NCBI GenBank assembly: GCA_031283505.1
Contig: JAITBO010000310.1
Coordinates: 1 to 10,104 of the forward strand
DNA length: 10,104 nucleotides
Source of the DNA: Treponema sp.
GTDB taxonomy: Bacteria; Spirochaetota; Spirochaetia; Treponematales; Breznakiellaceae
Direction: 5' to 3'
Numbering within the stretch: position 1 is the first letter of the stretch; each line of letters begins with the position of its first letter. Shown here one piece after another: positions 1 to 6,530 of this stretch. A model generated the notes under the pieces. That model saw only the letters and a program-made list of their open reading frames with translations, made no database searches and was not told the DNA's origin. The position numbers and the translations under genes were made by a program.

Positions 1-180
1 AGCATCACGGAAATGGTCCGGGCCCTGGTTGTCATTGATGAACTTGCGGAACATCATTCAGACCGGCTGATTATTCCCCATGACGCTTCAATGTGGAAAA
101 CCTTCAAGTCGAAACAAAAGAGCGATAATATGTATATCGCGGAAATCCAACTGGCCCCTGGTGAGAAGTCACGCTTATAG
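1..180 (+). CDS. C-terminal end of a putative metallo-beta-lactamase-fold hydrolase (5'-truncated by the window edge)
   Basis: Frame 1 is open from the first base to a TAG at 178-180 and gives 59 residues. The segment DRLIIPHDASMWKTFK (residues about 22-37) resembles the last part of metallo-beta-lactamase-fold lactonases of the N-acyl-homoserine-lactonase group, where a zinc-binding Asp/His region near the end reads roughly 'I-x-x-H-D-x-x-x-W-K'. The preceding helix (VRALVVIDELAEHHS) fits the 'leucine-rich helix then HD' layout of that family. This is by recognition of a short tail only; the catalytic HxHxDH motif would lie upstream of the window. The gene converges on the DeoR regulator. 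Coding status is fairly secure because base composition and residue pattern look protein-like; the family call is tentative. Confidence 0.55.
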   Translation, partial: SITEMVRALVVIDELAEHHSDRLIIPHDASMWKTFKSKQKSDNMYIAEIQLAPGEKSRL

Positions 181-237
181 CCTGATTGAAAGGCCGATGC
201 TAACCGTCCTTCTGCGTAATCCGTTTTGCCCGGAAAC

Positions 238-272
238 CAGGCGTGGTCAACCGAATCAACAACCACGCCCTG
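238..272. repeat. Hairpin downstream of the first gene
   Basis: GGCGTGGT at 240-247 pairs with ACCACGCC at 262-269 (8 bp, 14-nt loop), and CAG/CTG extends the stem past a one-base bulge. There is no T-run, so it is at best a weak terminator or part of the hairpin-rich gap between the two convergent genes. A second, looser inverted pair (CCGGTAT at 318-324, ATACCGG at 361-367) lies in the same gap. Confidence 0.4.
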
Positions 273-371
273 AAGTTCCTCATGAACCGGTGAACGGGCT
301 CAAAGCAATCCCATTTGCCGGTATGGACCTGCCTGCAAATCAATATCACAGTTTTCTGAAATACCGGATTA

Positions 372-436
372 ACCGGCCTCGGCAGAGGCATAGTAAAGGT
401 TTTGCGCTTTTACCATGCCTCTGCCGGAAGGCCGGT
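372..436. terminator. Long hairpin between convergent genes, probable bidirectional terminator
   Basis: ACCGGCCT (372-379) pairs with AGGCCGGT (429-436). GGCAGAGGCAT (381-391) pairs perfectly with ATGCCTCTGCC (415-425). After one mismatch a further 5-6 A/T-rich pairs close on a short loop near 398-408. The structure ends 7 bases beyond the stop of the DeoR gene on the minus strand and lies downstream of the gene ending at 180. It lacks a clear T-tract on either side, so termination is inferred from its strength and position. It could also be a copy of a dispersed palindromic repeat. Confidence 0.5.
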
Positions 437-443
437 CGTAGTT

Positions 444-1277
444 TCACTGAACCGGCAGGGAAGACATTTCCAACTCCAGGTCGAGTATCTGTCGTGTTCT
501 CGCAGCCGGATATTCCAATTTTGACAGCGCCGGTACTTTATGTATGGTTACTCCTTTTTCGTTCAGCAGCGCTTCTTTTTCCGGCGGGATGCGGTCATCG
601 GTATACAGTACGGCTACATCTTCAACCCGTACTACACCTTCAATGCCCCGCTGAAAAAACTTATCCGATTCGGTTAAAACGATGATCTCTTCGGCTTGTT
701 CCGACATATCCCGAACTGTCTGCGCCCGGATATGATCTCTCCCGGTAAATCCGTACTCATCGATGAACCCGTCGGTACCGATAAAAAACTTGTCGGAGAA
801 GAATACCCTCGCGCACTTCCGGGTTATGGACCCCACCATGACCTGAGCCTCAGACTGGTATTCACCACCCAGAAGAATGATCCTGTATGTCTTAATGGAC
901 CGTAAATGATTGGCGATAAACGCCGAGTTGGTAACGATGGTAATATCCTGTCTGGTATTGACAAGCTCTTCCGCAAGCAGGGCGCAGCAGGAACCGGATT
1001 CTATCATTACCGTTTCCCCATCCTCTACCGAAGCCGCCGCAGCCTTGGCAATACGCCGTTTTACCTCGTAATGAATGGCCATACGTCTGCCTACATCATC
1101 AATGGACCCAAAAAGCGCAAATCCGTGTTCCCGGCGTATCAATCCCCTGCCTTCAAGCTGATCCAAATCCTTTCGTACAGTTACCTGCGAAACATGCAGT
1201 ACATCTGCCAGAGCGGATACTTCGATACGCTGACAGGCGGCCAGGGCCTCCAAAATTTTATTTTGTCTTTCCGTCAT
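444..1277 (-). CDS. DeoR-family transcriptional regulator
   Basis: A 277-residue DNA-binding repressor of the DeoR/GlpR type, which usually controls sugar or polyol catabolism and responds to a phosphorylated sugar. The N-terminal winged helix-turn-helix spans about residues 4-57 (RQNKILEAL, then VSALADVLHVSQVTVRKDLD as the HTH, then the RGLIRREHG wing). The C-terminal DeoRC sensor domain covers about 70-235, with the effector-binding signature IESGSCCALLAEEL (92-105), VTNSAFIANHL, LLGGEY and the FFIGTDGFIDEYGFTG segment (164-179). About 25 extra residues follow the usual end. The ATG is preceded by AGAGGAGA at 8-nt spacing, which supports this start. The gene stands alone; its target and ligand cannot be read from the window, but direct repeats in its own promoter suggest autoregulation. 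The family call is secure and the ligand is unknown. Confidence 0.93.
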   Translation of the reverse strand: MTERQNKILEALAACQRIEVSALADVLHVSQVTVRKDLDQLEGRGLIRREHGFALFGSIDDVGRRMAIHYEVKRRIAKAAAASVEDGETVMIESGSCCALLAEELVNTRQDITIVTNSAFIANHLRSIKTYRIILLGGEYQSEAQVMVGSITRKCARVFFSDKFFIGTDGFIDEYGFTGRDHIRAQTVRDMSEQAEEIIVLTESDKFFQRGIEGVVRVEDVAVLYTDDRIPPEKEALLNEKGVTIHKVPALSKLEYPAARTRQILDLELEMSSLPVQ

Positions 1278-1380
1278 CTTGTTCTCCTCTTAACATAAAT
1301 TTGTCTTTCTTTTAGGGCAGCCCAATAGGAGAAGCTCTGGACCCCTTGCAACCGGGTCTTTATCATCGCTCCATACTTAA

Positions 1381-1408
1381 AAAATACTAAATTCTTACCA
1401 AAAGTCAA
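1381..1408 (-). promoter_or_regulatory. Promoter of the DeoR-family gene
   Basis: On the minus strand a -35 TTGACT (1403-1408) is followed after 16 bp by TATTTT (1381-1386). This predicts a start near 1374 and a leader of about 97 nt. The region is clearly AT-richer than the genes. Predicted from consensus only. Confidence 0.5.
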
Positions 1409-1420
1409 GAAAATTCTTAC
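1390..1420 (-). promoter_or_regulatory. Candidate DeoR operator: two 9-bp direct repeats
   Basis: GTAAGAATT occurs twice on the minus strand (+ coordinates 1390-1398 and 1412-1420). The copies are 22 bp apart, about two helical turns, and flank the -35 element. DeoR-family proteins often bind direct or imperfect repeats at their own promoters, so an autoregulatory operator is a reasonable inference. The motif itself is not one I recognise. Confidence 0.4.
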
Positions 1421-1490
1421 GTTTGAAATATAAATAAATTACGAAGAAAACATAAAAGCAAGTTTTATTAGGATAATATTTTATAGATAA

Positions 1491-1516
1491 AAACACCGCC
1501 CCTCAGGGCGGTGTTT
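1491..1516 (-). terminator. Intrinsic terminator of thrS
   Basis: A perfect 11-bp stem: AAACACCGCCC (1491-1501) against GGGCGGTGTTT (1506-1516) with a 4-nt loop. Read on the minus strand it is followed by a T-rich run (TTTTTATC). It lies 64 bases beyond the thrS stop. The + strand flank has no T-tract beyond the stem, so action is mainly on thrS. Confidence 0.85.
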
Positions 1517-1579
1517 ACAATTCCGGCGGTAATTGATTCGCATATTGCCGGGTCGGTAAAGGGCCTTCGTTTTATACGC

Positions 1580-3373
1580 CTATAATTCCATATCTCTGGT
1601 TTCCACCTTGGCCGCCGCGTAATCCGCGAATTCGGCGACCTTCATGGCCGCGGACCCCGAAGGGCCTAAAGGCCCCGGCTTCCCGTCCCGGCGGCGGACG
1701 GACACTGTGCCTTCGTCCGCTTCCCTCTGGCCTACCACCAGCATATAGGGAATCTTCCGGTTCTGGCAGTCTCGGATTTTGGCGTTCATGCGTTCATCAC
1801 CCAGTTCCGCAGTCACCCTGAGGTCCCGGGCCTTGAGTTCCGCCGCAACCTGCTTTGCGTAACCGTTAAAACTTTCCGCCACAGGAATCACAGCGATCTG
1901 TTCCGGGGCTATCCACACCGGGAAAGCGCCGCCGAAATGCTCTATGAGGACCCCGAAGAAGCGTTCCAAAGAACCCAAAAGGGCCCGGTGTACCATGTAG
2001 GGCCGCTTGTGCTGACCATCGGCGTCAACAAAGGTCATGTCGAACCGTTCCGGCTCGTTGAAATCGAACTGTATGGTGGTCATCTGCCATTCCCGGCCCA
2101 GGGCATCCTTGATCTTGAGGTCGATCTTGGGACCGTAGAACGCGCCGCCCCCCTCGTCGATTTCGTAGTCCAGCCCTTCGGCGGTCACCGCATTGCGAAG
2201 GGATTCCAGGGCCTGGTCCCAGCGGACCGGTTCCCCCACGGATTCCACCGGTTTGGTGGCCAGGTACGCCTTGATGTCCTTAAAGCCGAAGACCTTCCAC
2301 AGATGCAGGCTGAACCGCAGAACCTCCCGGATTTCATCTTCAATCTGATCGGGGGTACAAAAGATATGGGCGTCGTCCTGGGTAAAGCCCCGGACCCTCA
2401 AAAGGCCGTGAAGCACCCCGCTCCGCTCGTAGCGGTAAACCGTGCCCAGTTCCGCCCAGCGCAGGGGCAGGTCCCGGTAACTCCTCCCCTTGTTCTTGTA
2501 GATCATGATGTGGAAGGGGCAGTTCATGGGTTTGATGATATAATCCTGGTTGTCTATCTGCATGGGAGAGTACATATTCCCCTTGTAAAAGCCCAGGTGT
2601 CCGGAGGTCTCCCAGAGCCAGGACTTGCCGATATGGGGAGTATAGAGAATTTCGTACCCGTTCCGGTAATGCTCCTGCCTCCAGAAGTTTTCTATGGCTA
2701 CCCTCATGCGGCCACCGTTGGGGTGCCAGTAGATAAGCCCCGCTCCGGCTTCCTCATGAATGGAGTAGAGGTCCATTTCCTTGCCCACTCGCCGGTGATC
2801 CCGCTTTTCCACTTCTTCCAGAAAGACCAGGTGTGCCTTGAGGTCCTTGGGATTCTCCCAGGCCGTGCCGTATATTCTGGTGAGCATGGGCCGTTTCTCG
2901 TCCCCCCGCCAGTACGCTCCGGCGATGTTCATAAGCTTAAAGGCCCCGGAGTGGATTTCCCGGGTGTTCGCCACATGGGGCCCCCGGCAAAGGTCCGCCC
3001 AGAGCGTATTACCGCCGGAGTCTCTGTTTTCGTAGATCGAGACCTCCTCGTCCGGGGAAAGACCGTCGATCAGCTCCAGCTTGAAAGGCTCACCGGCAAA
3101 GCGTGTCCTGGCTTCCTCGCGGCTCACCACGACCCGGACAAAGTCCTGCCGACTGTCTATGATCTTCTTCATCTCCTCCTCTATGGCGGGGAGATCTTCG
3201 GCGGCAATGGGTCCGGGAAGCTGAAAATCGTAGTAGAACCCGTTCTCTATGGAAGGGCCTATGGCGACTTTAGTTCCCGGAAACAGCCGGGTCACGGCCT
3301 GGGCCATAACGTGGCTTACGGAATGACGGATTTTTTCGAGTTTTTCGTTCTGGACTTCTTTGGATTCTGACAT
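1580..3373 (-). CDS. thrS: Threonine--tRNA ligase, form lacking the TGS domain
   Basis: Cytosolic class II synthetase that charges tRNA-Thr using ATP. At 597 residues it is about 45 shorter than the E. coli enzyme and begins directly at the editing (N2) domain, so the TGS domain is absent. Editing residues are present: HSVSH (H17, H21) and LCRGPHV (C129). The catalytic core has motif 2 (RYERSGVLHGLLRVRGFTQ, about 314-332), motif 3 (VHRALLGSLERFFG, 461-474) and the zinc ligands C285 (MNCPFH), H336 (DDAHIF) and H462. The anticodon-binding domain starts about 485 (FPVWIAPEQ). The start is the ATG preceded by GAGAGGTG at 6 nt; an in-frame ATG 60 bases upstream lies inside the leader structure and has no ribosome binding site. 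A T-box leader precedes the gene. TGS-less ThrRS is, as I recall, known in some spirochaetes and mycoplasmas. Confidence 0.97.
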   Translation of the reverse strand: MSESKEVQNEKLEKIRHSVSHVMAQAVTRLFPGTKVAIGPSIENGFYYDFQLPGPIAAEDLPAIEEEMKKIIDSRQDFVRVVVSREEARTRFAGEPFKLELIDGLSPDEEVSIYENRDSGGNTLWADLCRGPHVANTREIHSGAFKLMNIAGAYWRGDEKRPMLTRIYGTAWENPKDLKAHLVFLEEVEKRDHRRVGKEMDLYSIHEEAGAGLIYWHPNGGRMRVAIENFWRQEHYRNGYEILYTPHIGKSWLWETSGHLGFYKGNMYSPMQIDNQDYIIKPMNCPFHIMIYKNKGRSYRDLPLRWAELGTVYRYERSGVLHGLLRVRGFTQDDAHIFCTPDQIEDEIREVLRFSLHLWKVFGFKDIKAYLATKPVESVGEPVRWDQALESLRNAVTAEGLDYEIDEGGGAFYGPKIDLKIKDALGREWQMTTIQFDFNEPERFDMTFVDADGQHKRPYMVHRALLGSLERFFGVLIEHFGGAFPVWIAPEQIAVIPVAESFNGYAKQVAAELKARDLRVTAELGDERMNAKIRDCQNRKIPYMLVVGQREADEGTVSVRRRDGKPGPLGPSGSAAMKVAEFADYAAAKVETRDMEL

Positions 3374-3391
3374 GGCACACCTCTCGCGTTC

Positions 3392-3435
3392 AAAATACGG
3401 AAACCAGAACTCACAGGTTCTGCATATTTCCATAC
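3392..3435 (-). terminator. Terminator-like hairpin between the T-box and the thrS ribosome binding site
   Basis: On the minus strand GTATGGAAA (3427-3435) pairs with TTTCCGTAT (3395-3403) including two G-U pairs, and CAGAAC (3417-3422) pairs with GTTCTG (3405-3410) around a 6-nt loop. It ends in TATTTTG. The site is where the expression platform of a T-box leader should be, but the stem does not share bases with the visible antiterminator arm (CGTCCC at 3439-3444), so the switching logic is unclear. Confidence 0.5.
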
Positions 3436-3437
3436 GC

Positions 3438-3712
3438 CGGGACGGGCCGCCTTCTCAATAAAGGCCCGCGGTACCACCCTGCTTCGCCTTCCCCTGACGG
3501 GGGGCGCGCTCTTCGCCGCTGACGGGGGCGCGGAAATCCCCGTAGGGGCCATCCGCTCCGGCCCCGAATACTGAGGGCGGAATCAATCCGCTCCGTTCAC
3601 CGGGGCGGCTCGGGAGGGGTTTTCGGCGATTTCCGGATAACCGCGCTTTCAGCCTATGGCGCGATCTCTCTTTATCCGGTACAGGGCCTACTCGTCTCCG
3701 TCTGTGCCGTTG
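3438..3712 (-). ncRNA. T-box leader (tRNA-Thr-sensing riboswitch) of thrS
   Basis: The minus strand carries the T-box consensus AGGGTGGTACCGCGGGCC at 3463-3480; its TGGT would pair with the ACCA end of an uncharged tRNA with discriminator A. The matching antiterminator arm CGTCCC lies at 3439-3444. Upstream, Stem I is recognisable. Its lower stem has a kink-turn-like asymmetric bulge (CGGC-ACAGAC-GGAG at 3696-3709 against CTCC-CGA-GCCG near 3606-3616), followed by ACGAGTAGG. An 8-bp helix CCGGATAA/TTATCCGG (3672-3679 with 3633-3640) encloses the AGAGAG and GCTGAAAGC distal elements. The specifier loop reads GAAAACC; the likely specifier is ACC (Thr) at 3618-3620, which fits thrS. An AAC reading one base earlier cannot be excluded by eye. 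A further hairpin (CCCC-GTCA-GGGG) lies before the T-box. The leader should raise thrS expression when tRNA-Thr is uncharged. Confidence 0.9.
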
Positions 3713-3717
3713 ATACT

Positions 3718-3746
3718 AAAATCCCATGTCGGCGGGATTTAGTCAA
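3718..3746 (-). promoter_or_regulatory. Candidate promoter of the thrS leader
   Basis: On the minus strand TTGACT (3741-3746) is followed after 17 bp by GATTTT (3718-3723), which would start the RNA just before the base of Stem I. The better -10 match TAGTAT (3713-3718) is 22 bp from the -35 and would start inside Stem I. The -35 is convincing and the -10 is weak. Confidence 0.4.
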
Positions 3747-3899
3747 CTAGTCGATAACTTCCCGAAGCAATTTAACATTTACCCATTACCTTCATCACCG
3801 ATAACAAATAGCATGAAATCCTCCCGGCTTTTATGCAGAAACCGCCGAAGCGAAAACCTCAGCCTGGTAAAAAACCCTTCCCCCTTCCCTTGAACTGTC

Positions 3900-4056
3900 C
3901 CCGCACCGTCTTTCCGTATCGTTCGATGTCTTCCTAGATCTGAGCCATAGCAATAATGGCCAGAATGGTAATGACAATGACCTCGTGGAACGGATACAGG
4001 TGGTTGGTATTCTTGTTCCATAGTTCCCCTCCCAGAAAACTATGCCAACCATACCT
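3900..4056 (-). pseudogene. Relic of an ISAs1-family (DDE_Tnp_1-associated) transposase N-terminus
   Basis: In one minus-strand frame the stretch 3937-3987 reads HEVIVITILAIIAMAQI. It is followed by a TAG stop (3934-3936) and then EDIERYGKT (3907-3933). ISAs1-type transposases begin with a helix of the form 'LLDILxIAxxAVLAGAExWEDIExFGK', so the TAG sits where the conserved Trp (TGG) would be. Upstream the frame continues through LYPF and about 20 more codons to a TAA; downstream the match fades into frameshifts and further stops before the thrS promoter. No terminal inverted repeat is evident. The call is by motif recognition over about 27 residues. It accounts for much of the otherwise empty gap between thrS and lysC. 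Confidence 0.6.
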
Positions 4057-4085
4057 CTTCTTCCCGTTTTTTTAATACGCTCGCT

Positions 4086-4153
4086 TTGGCAGCCTGTCCT
4101 GTTAGTATTGTAGATACCCGCATTTTTTGGTATCCTGTCTTACCGGCATTTTT
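4086..4153 (+). promoter_or_regulatory. lysC upstream region: weak promoter match and a 13-bp direct repeat
   Basis: TTGGCA (4086-4091) followed after 17 bp by TGTAGA (4109-4114) is the best promoter match, and it is poor. TACCCGCATTTTT (4115-4127) is repeated with one difference as TACCGGCATTTTT (4141-4153), 26 bp apart, and CCTGTC occurs at 4093 and 4134. The second copy lies just before the ribosome binding site. I see no lysine-riboswitch-like fold; the leader would be too short for one. Confidence 0.3.
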
Positions 4154-4175
4154 AGCACAAACGTGGAGGCAGAGC

Positions 4176-5537
4176 ATGATTGTGATGAAGTTTGGGGGAA
4201 GCTCGGTGGCGGGTGCGGAACGGATCCGCCACATGGGTGAAATTGTCAGGTCTCAACTCCCCCGAAAGCCGGTATTGGTATTGTCAGCCCTGGGGGATAC
4301 CACGGACCAACTGCTGGAAGCCGCCGAGTTGGCGCTTCGGGACCGGTCCGTGTCCATTCATCTGATCGAGAGCCTCCACCTGGACACGATAAACGGACTA
4401 AGGCTAAGACCGGCGGTTCAGGAGACGATACATCCTCTCTTTGTGGAGCTGCGAAGCCTTCTCACCGGGATTTCCCTGATTAGAGAACTTACCGGCAGGA
4501 CCAGGGATTACCTGGTGTCCTTTGGAGAGCGGCTTTCGGTGAGGATAGCCGCAGCGTATCTTGAGTCCATCAGGATACAGGCCCGGCCGGTAGATGCCTG
4601 GGATGCGGGATTCCTGTCGGATGCTAATTATACCGCCGCAGACCTCCTGCCGGAAACCTGGGAACGCATTCCCCGGGCCCTGGAACCTCTGGTACACGAA
4701 GGAATCGTACCGGTGGTCACCGGATTCATAGCCAAGGACGAAAACGGCAACATCACAACCCTGGGCCGGGGCGGATCGGACCTTTCCGCCACGATCATCG
4801 CAGCGGCTTTTGGGGCGGAAGAAGTCCAGGTCTGGAAGGACGTGGACGGCATACTCACGGCGGATCCCCGGCTGGTGCCGGATGCACGACCGGTGGAGTC
4901 GATAACCTACGAAGAGGCGGCGGAACTGGCGTATTTCGGCGCCCAGGTGCTGCACCCCAGGACGATGCAGCCCTGCATGAAGACCGGGACGCCGGTTCTG
5001 GTGCGGAATTCTTTTAACCCCAAGGCACCGGGGACCCGAATTGGGACGAAGCTGGATACGGAAACAGGGCCCGTTCAAGCGATTACTTCCCGGAAGAACG
5101 TGACCCTGATTGACATTGTGTCCACCAGGATGGTGGGGCAGTCCGGTTTTTTGGGAAAGGTGTTTACCTGTTTTGCCGAACACGGTATATCCGTGGATAT
5201 GGTGGCTACAAGTGAGGTTTCCGTTTCCCTGACCCTGGACGCGGTTCACGATTTGGCGGGGTTGAAACGGGATCTGAGCAAGATAGCCAGTGTGGAGATC
5301 AAGACCGGCAAGGCCATTGTCACCATAATTGGGAATGTACGCCGGTCTTCCGAGATTCTCCAGCGGTCCTTTGGGGTCTGCGCGGGCCTGGGAATACCGG
5401 TCCAGATGGTCTCCCAAGGGGCCAGCAAGGTGAACATCAGTTTTATCGTTGACGACACTCAGGCGGACGAGGTGGTTAAAGAACTGCACAAGAATTATTT
5501 TGGGGGGCCCGAAGAAAACCCCGGTGGCAGGAGCTGA
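4176..5537 (+). CDS. lysC: Aspartate kinase (monofunctional)
   Basis: Catalyses ATP-dependent phosphorylation of L-aspartate to 4-aspartyl phosphate, the committed step for lysine, threonine, methionine and diaminopimelate. The 453-residue protein opens with the kinase signature VMKFGGSSV (3-11) and contains SFGERLS (115-121), [13 protein letters not shown] (194-206), [14 protein letters not shown] (219-232) and [14 protein letters not shown] (253-266). Two ACT domains follow (about 309-375 and 380-442), typical of feedback-sensitive enzymes; I infer allosteric control but cannot assign the effector. The ATG has GGAGG six bases upstream; an in-frame TTG at 4086 would add 30 residues before the conserved start and is rejected. 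The stop is two bases before dapB, indicating translational coupling. The enzyme makes the substrate of the asd product in the same cluster. No homoserine dehydrogenase domain is fused. Confidence 0.96.
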   Translation: MIVMKFGGSSVAGAERIRHMGEIVRSQLPRKPVLVLSALGDTTDQLLEAAELALRDRSVSIHLIESLHLDTINGLRLRPAVQETIHPLFVELRSLLTGISLIRELTGRTRDYLVSFGERLSVRIAAAYLESIRIQARPVDAWDAGFLSDANYTAADLLPETWERIPRALEPLVHEGIVPVVTGFIAKDENGNITTLGRGGSDLSATIIAAAFGAEEVQVWKDVDGILTADPRLVPDARPVESITYEEAAELAYFGAQVLHPRTMQPCMKTGTPVLVRNSFNPKAPGTRIGTKLDTETGPVQAITSRKNVTLIDIVSTRMVGQSGFLGKVFTCFAEHGISVDMVATSEVSVSLTLDAVHDLAGLKRDLSKIASVEIKTGKAIVTIIGNVRRSSEILQRSFGVCAGLGIPVQMVSQGASKVNISFIVDDTQADEVVKELHKNYFGGPEENPGGRS

Positions 5538-5539
5538 AC

Positions 5540-6352
5540 ATGAACATTGGTATCATTGGATACGGCAAAATGGGGAAACTGATCGAGAAAGAGGCCCTGG
5601 AACGGGGGCATAGGGTAGTTGCCATTGTGGACCCCTTTGCCCATCCGGAAATTGCGGGGCCTTCGGTGGCGCCAGTTTGCCGGGCTATAGACGAGGCGGC
5701 ATCCCTGGGCGAAGCGGACGCGGCCATTGAGTTCACCCGGCCTGATACGGCGCCGGAAAATATGCTTGCCCTGATAGAACGGCGCATCCCCGCTGTGGTG
5801 GGAACCACAGGTTGGCTGGACAAACTGGAAGAGATACGCCGTGTGGCGGACGACGCCGGGACTTCCCTTTTATGGGCGTCCAATTTTTCTCTGGGAGTGA
5901 ACCTTTTTTACCGGATCGCCGCCTTCGCCGCCCGCCTGTCCGACCCCTTCCCGGAGTACGACGTGGGGGGGTGGGAAGCCCACCACAACAAAAAGACGGA
6001 CAGCCCATCGGGGACCGCCAAAACCCTGGTGGAAGGCGTGCTGGCCCAAATGAGCCGCAAGACCACGCCGGTATGGGAGACCCTGGACCGGCCCCCCAGG
6101 GCGGAGGAACTCCACTATCCCAGCCTGCGGGTGGGGTCCGTGCCGGGCGTTCATACCCTGTTCCTCGATTCCCCGGCGGATACCATCGAGATCACCCATA
6201 GGGCCAGGAACCGGGAAGGCTTCGCGGCAGGGGCGATCCGGGCGGCGGAATGGCTGACGCGGCGTACCGGTTCCGGAGAAAAGCGGCAGGGCGTCTTTAC
6301 CATGGACGATGTTTTGGCGGAGATTTTACAAAAGGCAATGCCGGTAGGTTAA
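5540..6352 (+). CDS. dapB: 4-hydroxy-tetrahydrodipicolinate reductase
   Basis: NAD(P)H-dependent reduction of the DapA product to tetrahydrodipicolinate in lysine and peptidoglycan-precursor synthesis. The 270 residues match the family length. The nucleotide-binding GYGKMG lies at 7-12, the VVGTTGW loop at 86-92 and SNFSLGVN at 114-121. The signature EAHHNKKTDSPSGTA (146-160) holds the catalytic His/Lys pair, which by alignment with E. coli H159 and K163 should be H148 and K152. The ATG lies two bases after the lysC stop with AGGAG just upstream, so it is almost certainly co-transcribed with lysC. A 178-bp structured spacer follows before dapA. No missing residues were noticed. Confidence 0.96.
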   Translation: MNIGIIGYGKMGKLIEKEALERGHRVVAIVDPFAHPEIAGPSVAPVCRAIDEAASLGEADAAIEFTRPDTAPENMLALIERRIPAVVGTTGWLDKLEEIRRVADDAGTSLLWASNFSLGVNLFYRIAAFAARLSDPFPEYDVGGWEAHHNKKTDSPSGTAKTLVEGVLAQMSRKTTPVWETLDRPPRAEELHYPSLRVGSVPGVHTLFLDSPADTIEITHRARNREGFAAGAIRAAEWLTRRTGSGEKRQGVFTMDDVLAEILQKAMPVG

Positions 6353-6403
6353 AGGGGCCTCCGGACGGAGGTGTTGCGGAACAACTGCTTACACGGTTGT
6401 TTT

Positions 6404-6428
6404 CGGAGTTTTACTTCGTAAAACTCCG
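6404..6428. repeat. Perfect hairpin in the dapB-dapA spacer
   Basis: CGGAGTTTTAC (6404-6414) and GTAAAACTCCG (6418-6428) form an 11-bp perfect stem with a 3-nt loop. Two smaller inverted pairs precede it: CCTCC/GGAGG right after the dapB stop (6358-6371) and AACAAC/GTTGTT (about 6379-6402). No T-run follows, so it resembles a dispersed palindromic repeat or an RNA-processing or stability element more than a terminator. Confidence 0.6.
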
Positions 6429-6466
6429 CATGAGGGGGGTGGTGGAGGACCGAAGGGCCGGAGCCA

Positions 6467-6488
6467 GGGGGGAGGCTTCCCTCCTCCT
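6467..6488 (+). terminator. Possible weak terminator or attenuator before dapA
   Basis: GGGGGGAGG (6467-6475) can pair with CCTCCTCCT (6480-6488) over 9 positions including two G-U pairs and a 4-nt loop. A run of six T follows, but only after a 5-base gap (6494-6499). The preceding purine-rich stretch (6429-6475) includes several short G-runs. Partial termination within the operon is possible but unproven. Confidence 0.3.
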
Positions 6489-6530
6489 TCAACTTTTTTG
6501 ACTTTTGCCGCAAAAAATTAGGAGCGTGCT

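Noticed and set aside
200..391. 63-codon minus-strand ORF after the DeoR gene
   Set aside because: It starts inside the terminator-like hairpin, has no ribosome binding site and shows no similarity to known proteins that I recognise.
80..685. 201-codon + strand open frame
   Set aside because: It overlaps the end of the DeoR gene on the opposite strand and the first gene in another frame. It has no ribosome binding site and no family-like motif.
1937..3370. 477-codon frame antisense to thrS
   Set aside because: A shadow of thrS caused by GC-rich codon use; thrS has all its motifs and a ribosome binding site.
3779..4021. 80-codon minus-strand ORF with a strong upstream GGGAGGGG
   Set aside because: The ribosome-binding-like sequence is good, but the protein has no coherent pattern, while another frame of the same DNA carries the ISAs1-like motif. 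It is best read as a frame shadow of the relic.
4086..4175. TTG start giving lysC 30 extra residues
   Set aside because: The conserved kinase start MIVMKFGG begins at 4176 with a good ribosome binding site. The extension contains the promoter-like and repeat sequences.
4086..4175. Lysine riboswitch before lysC
   Set aside because: The available leader is under 100 bases and shows none of the conserved L-box helices.
4404..5489. 361-codon frame antisense to lysC
   Set aside because: Shadow of lysC. The residue pattern (His-, Gly- and Arg-rich) is typical of reverse-strand translation.
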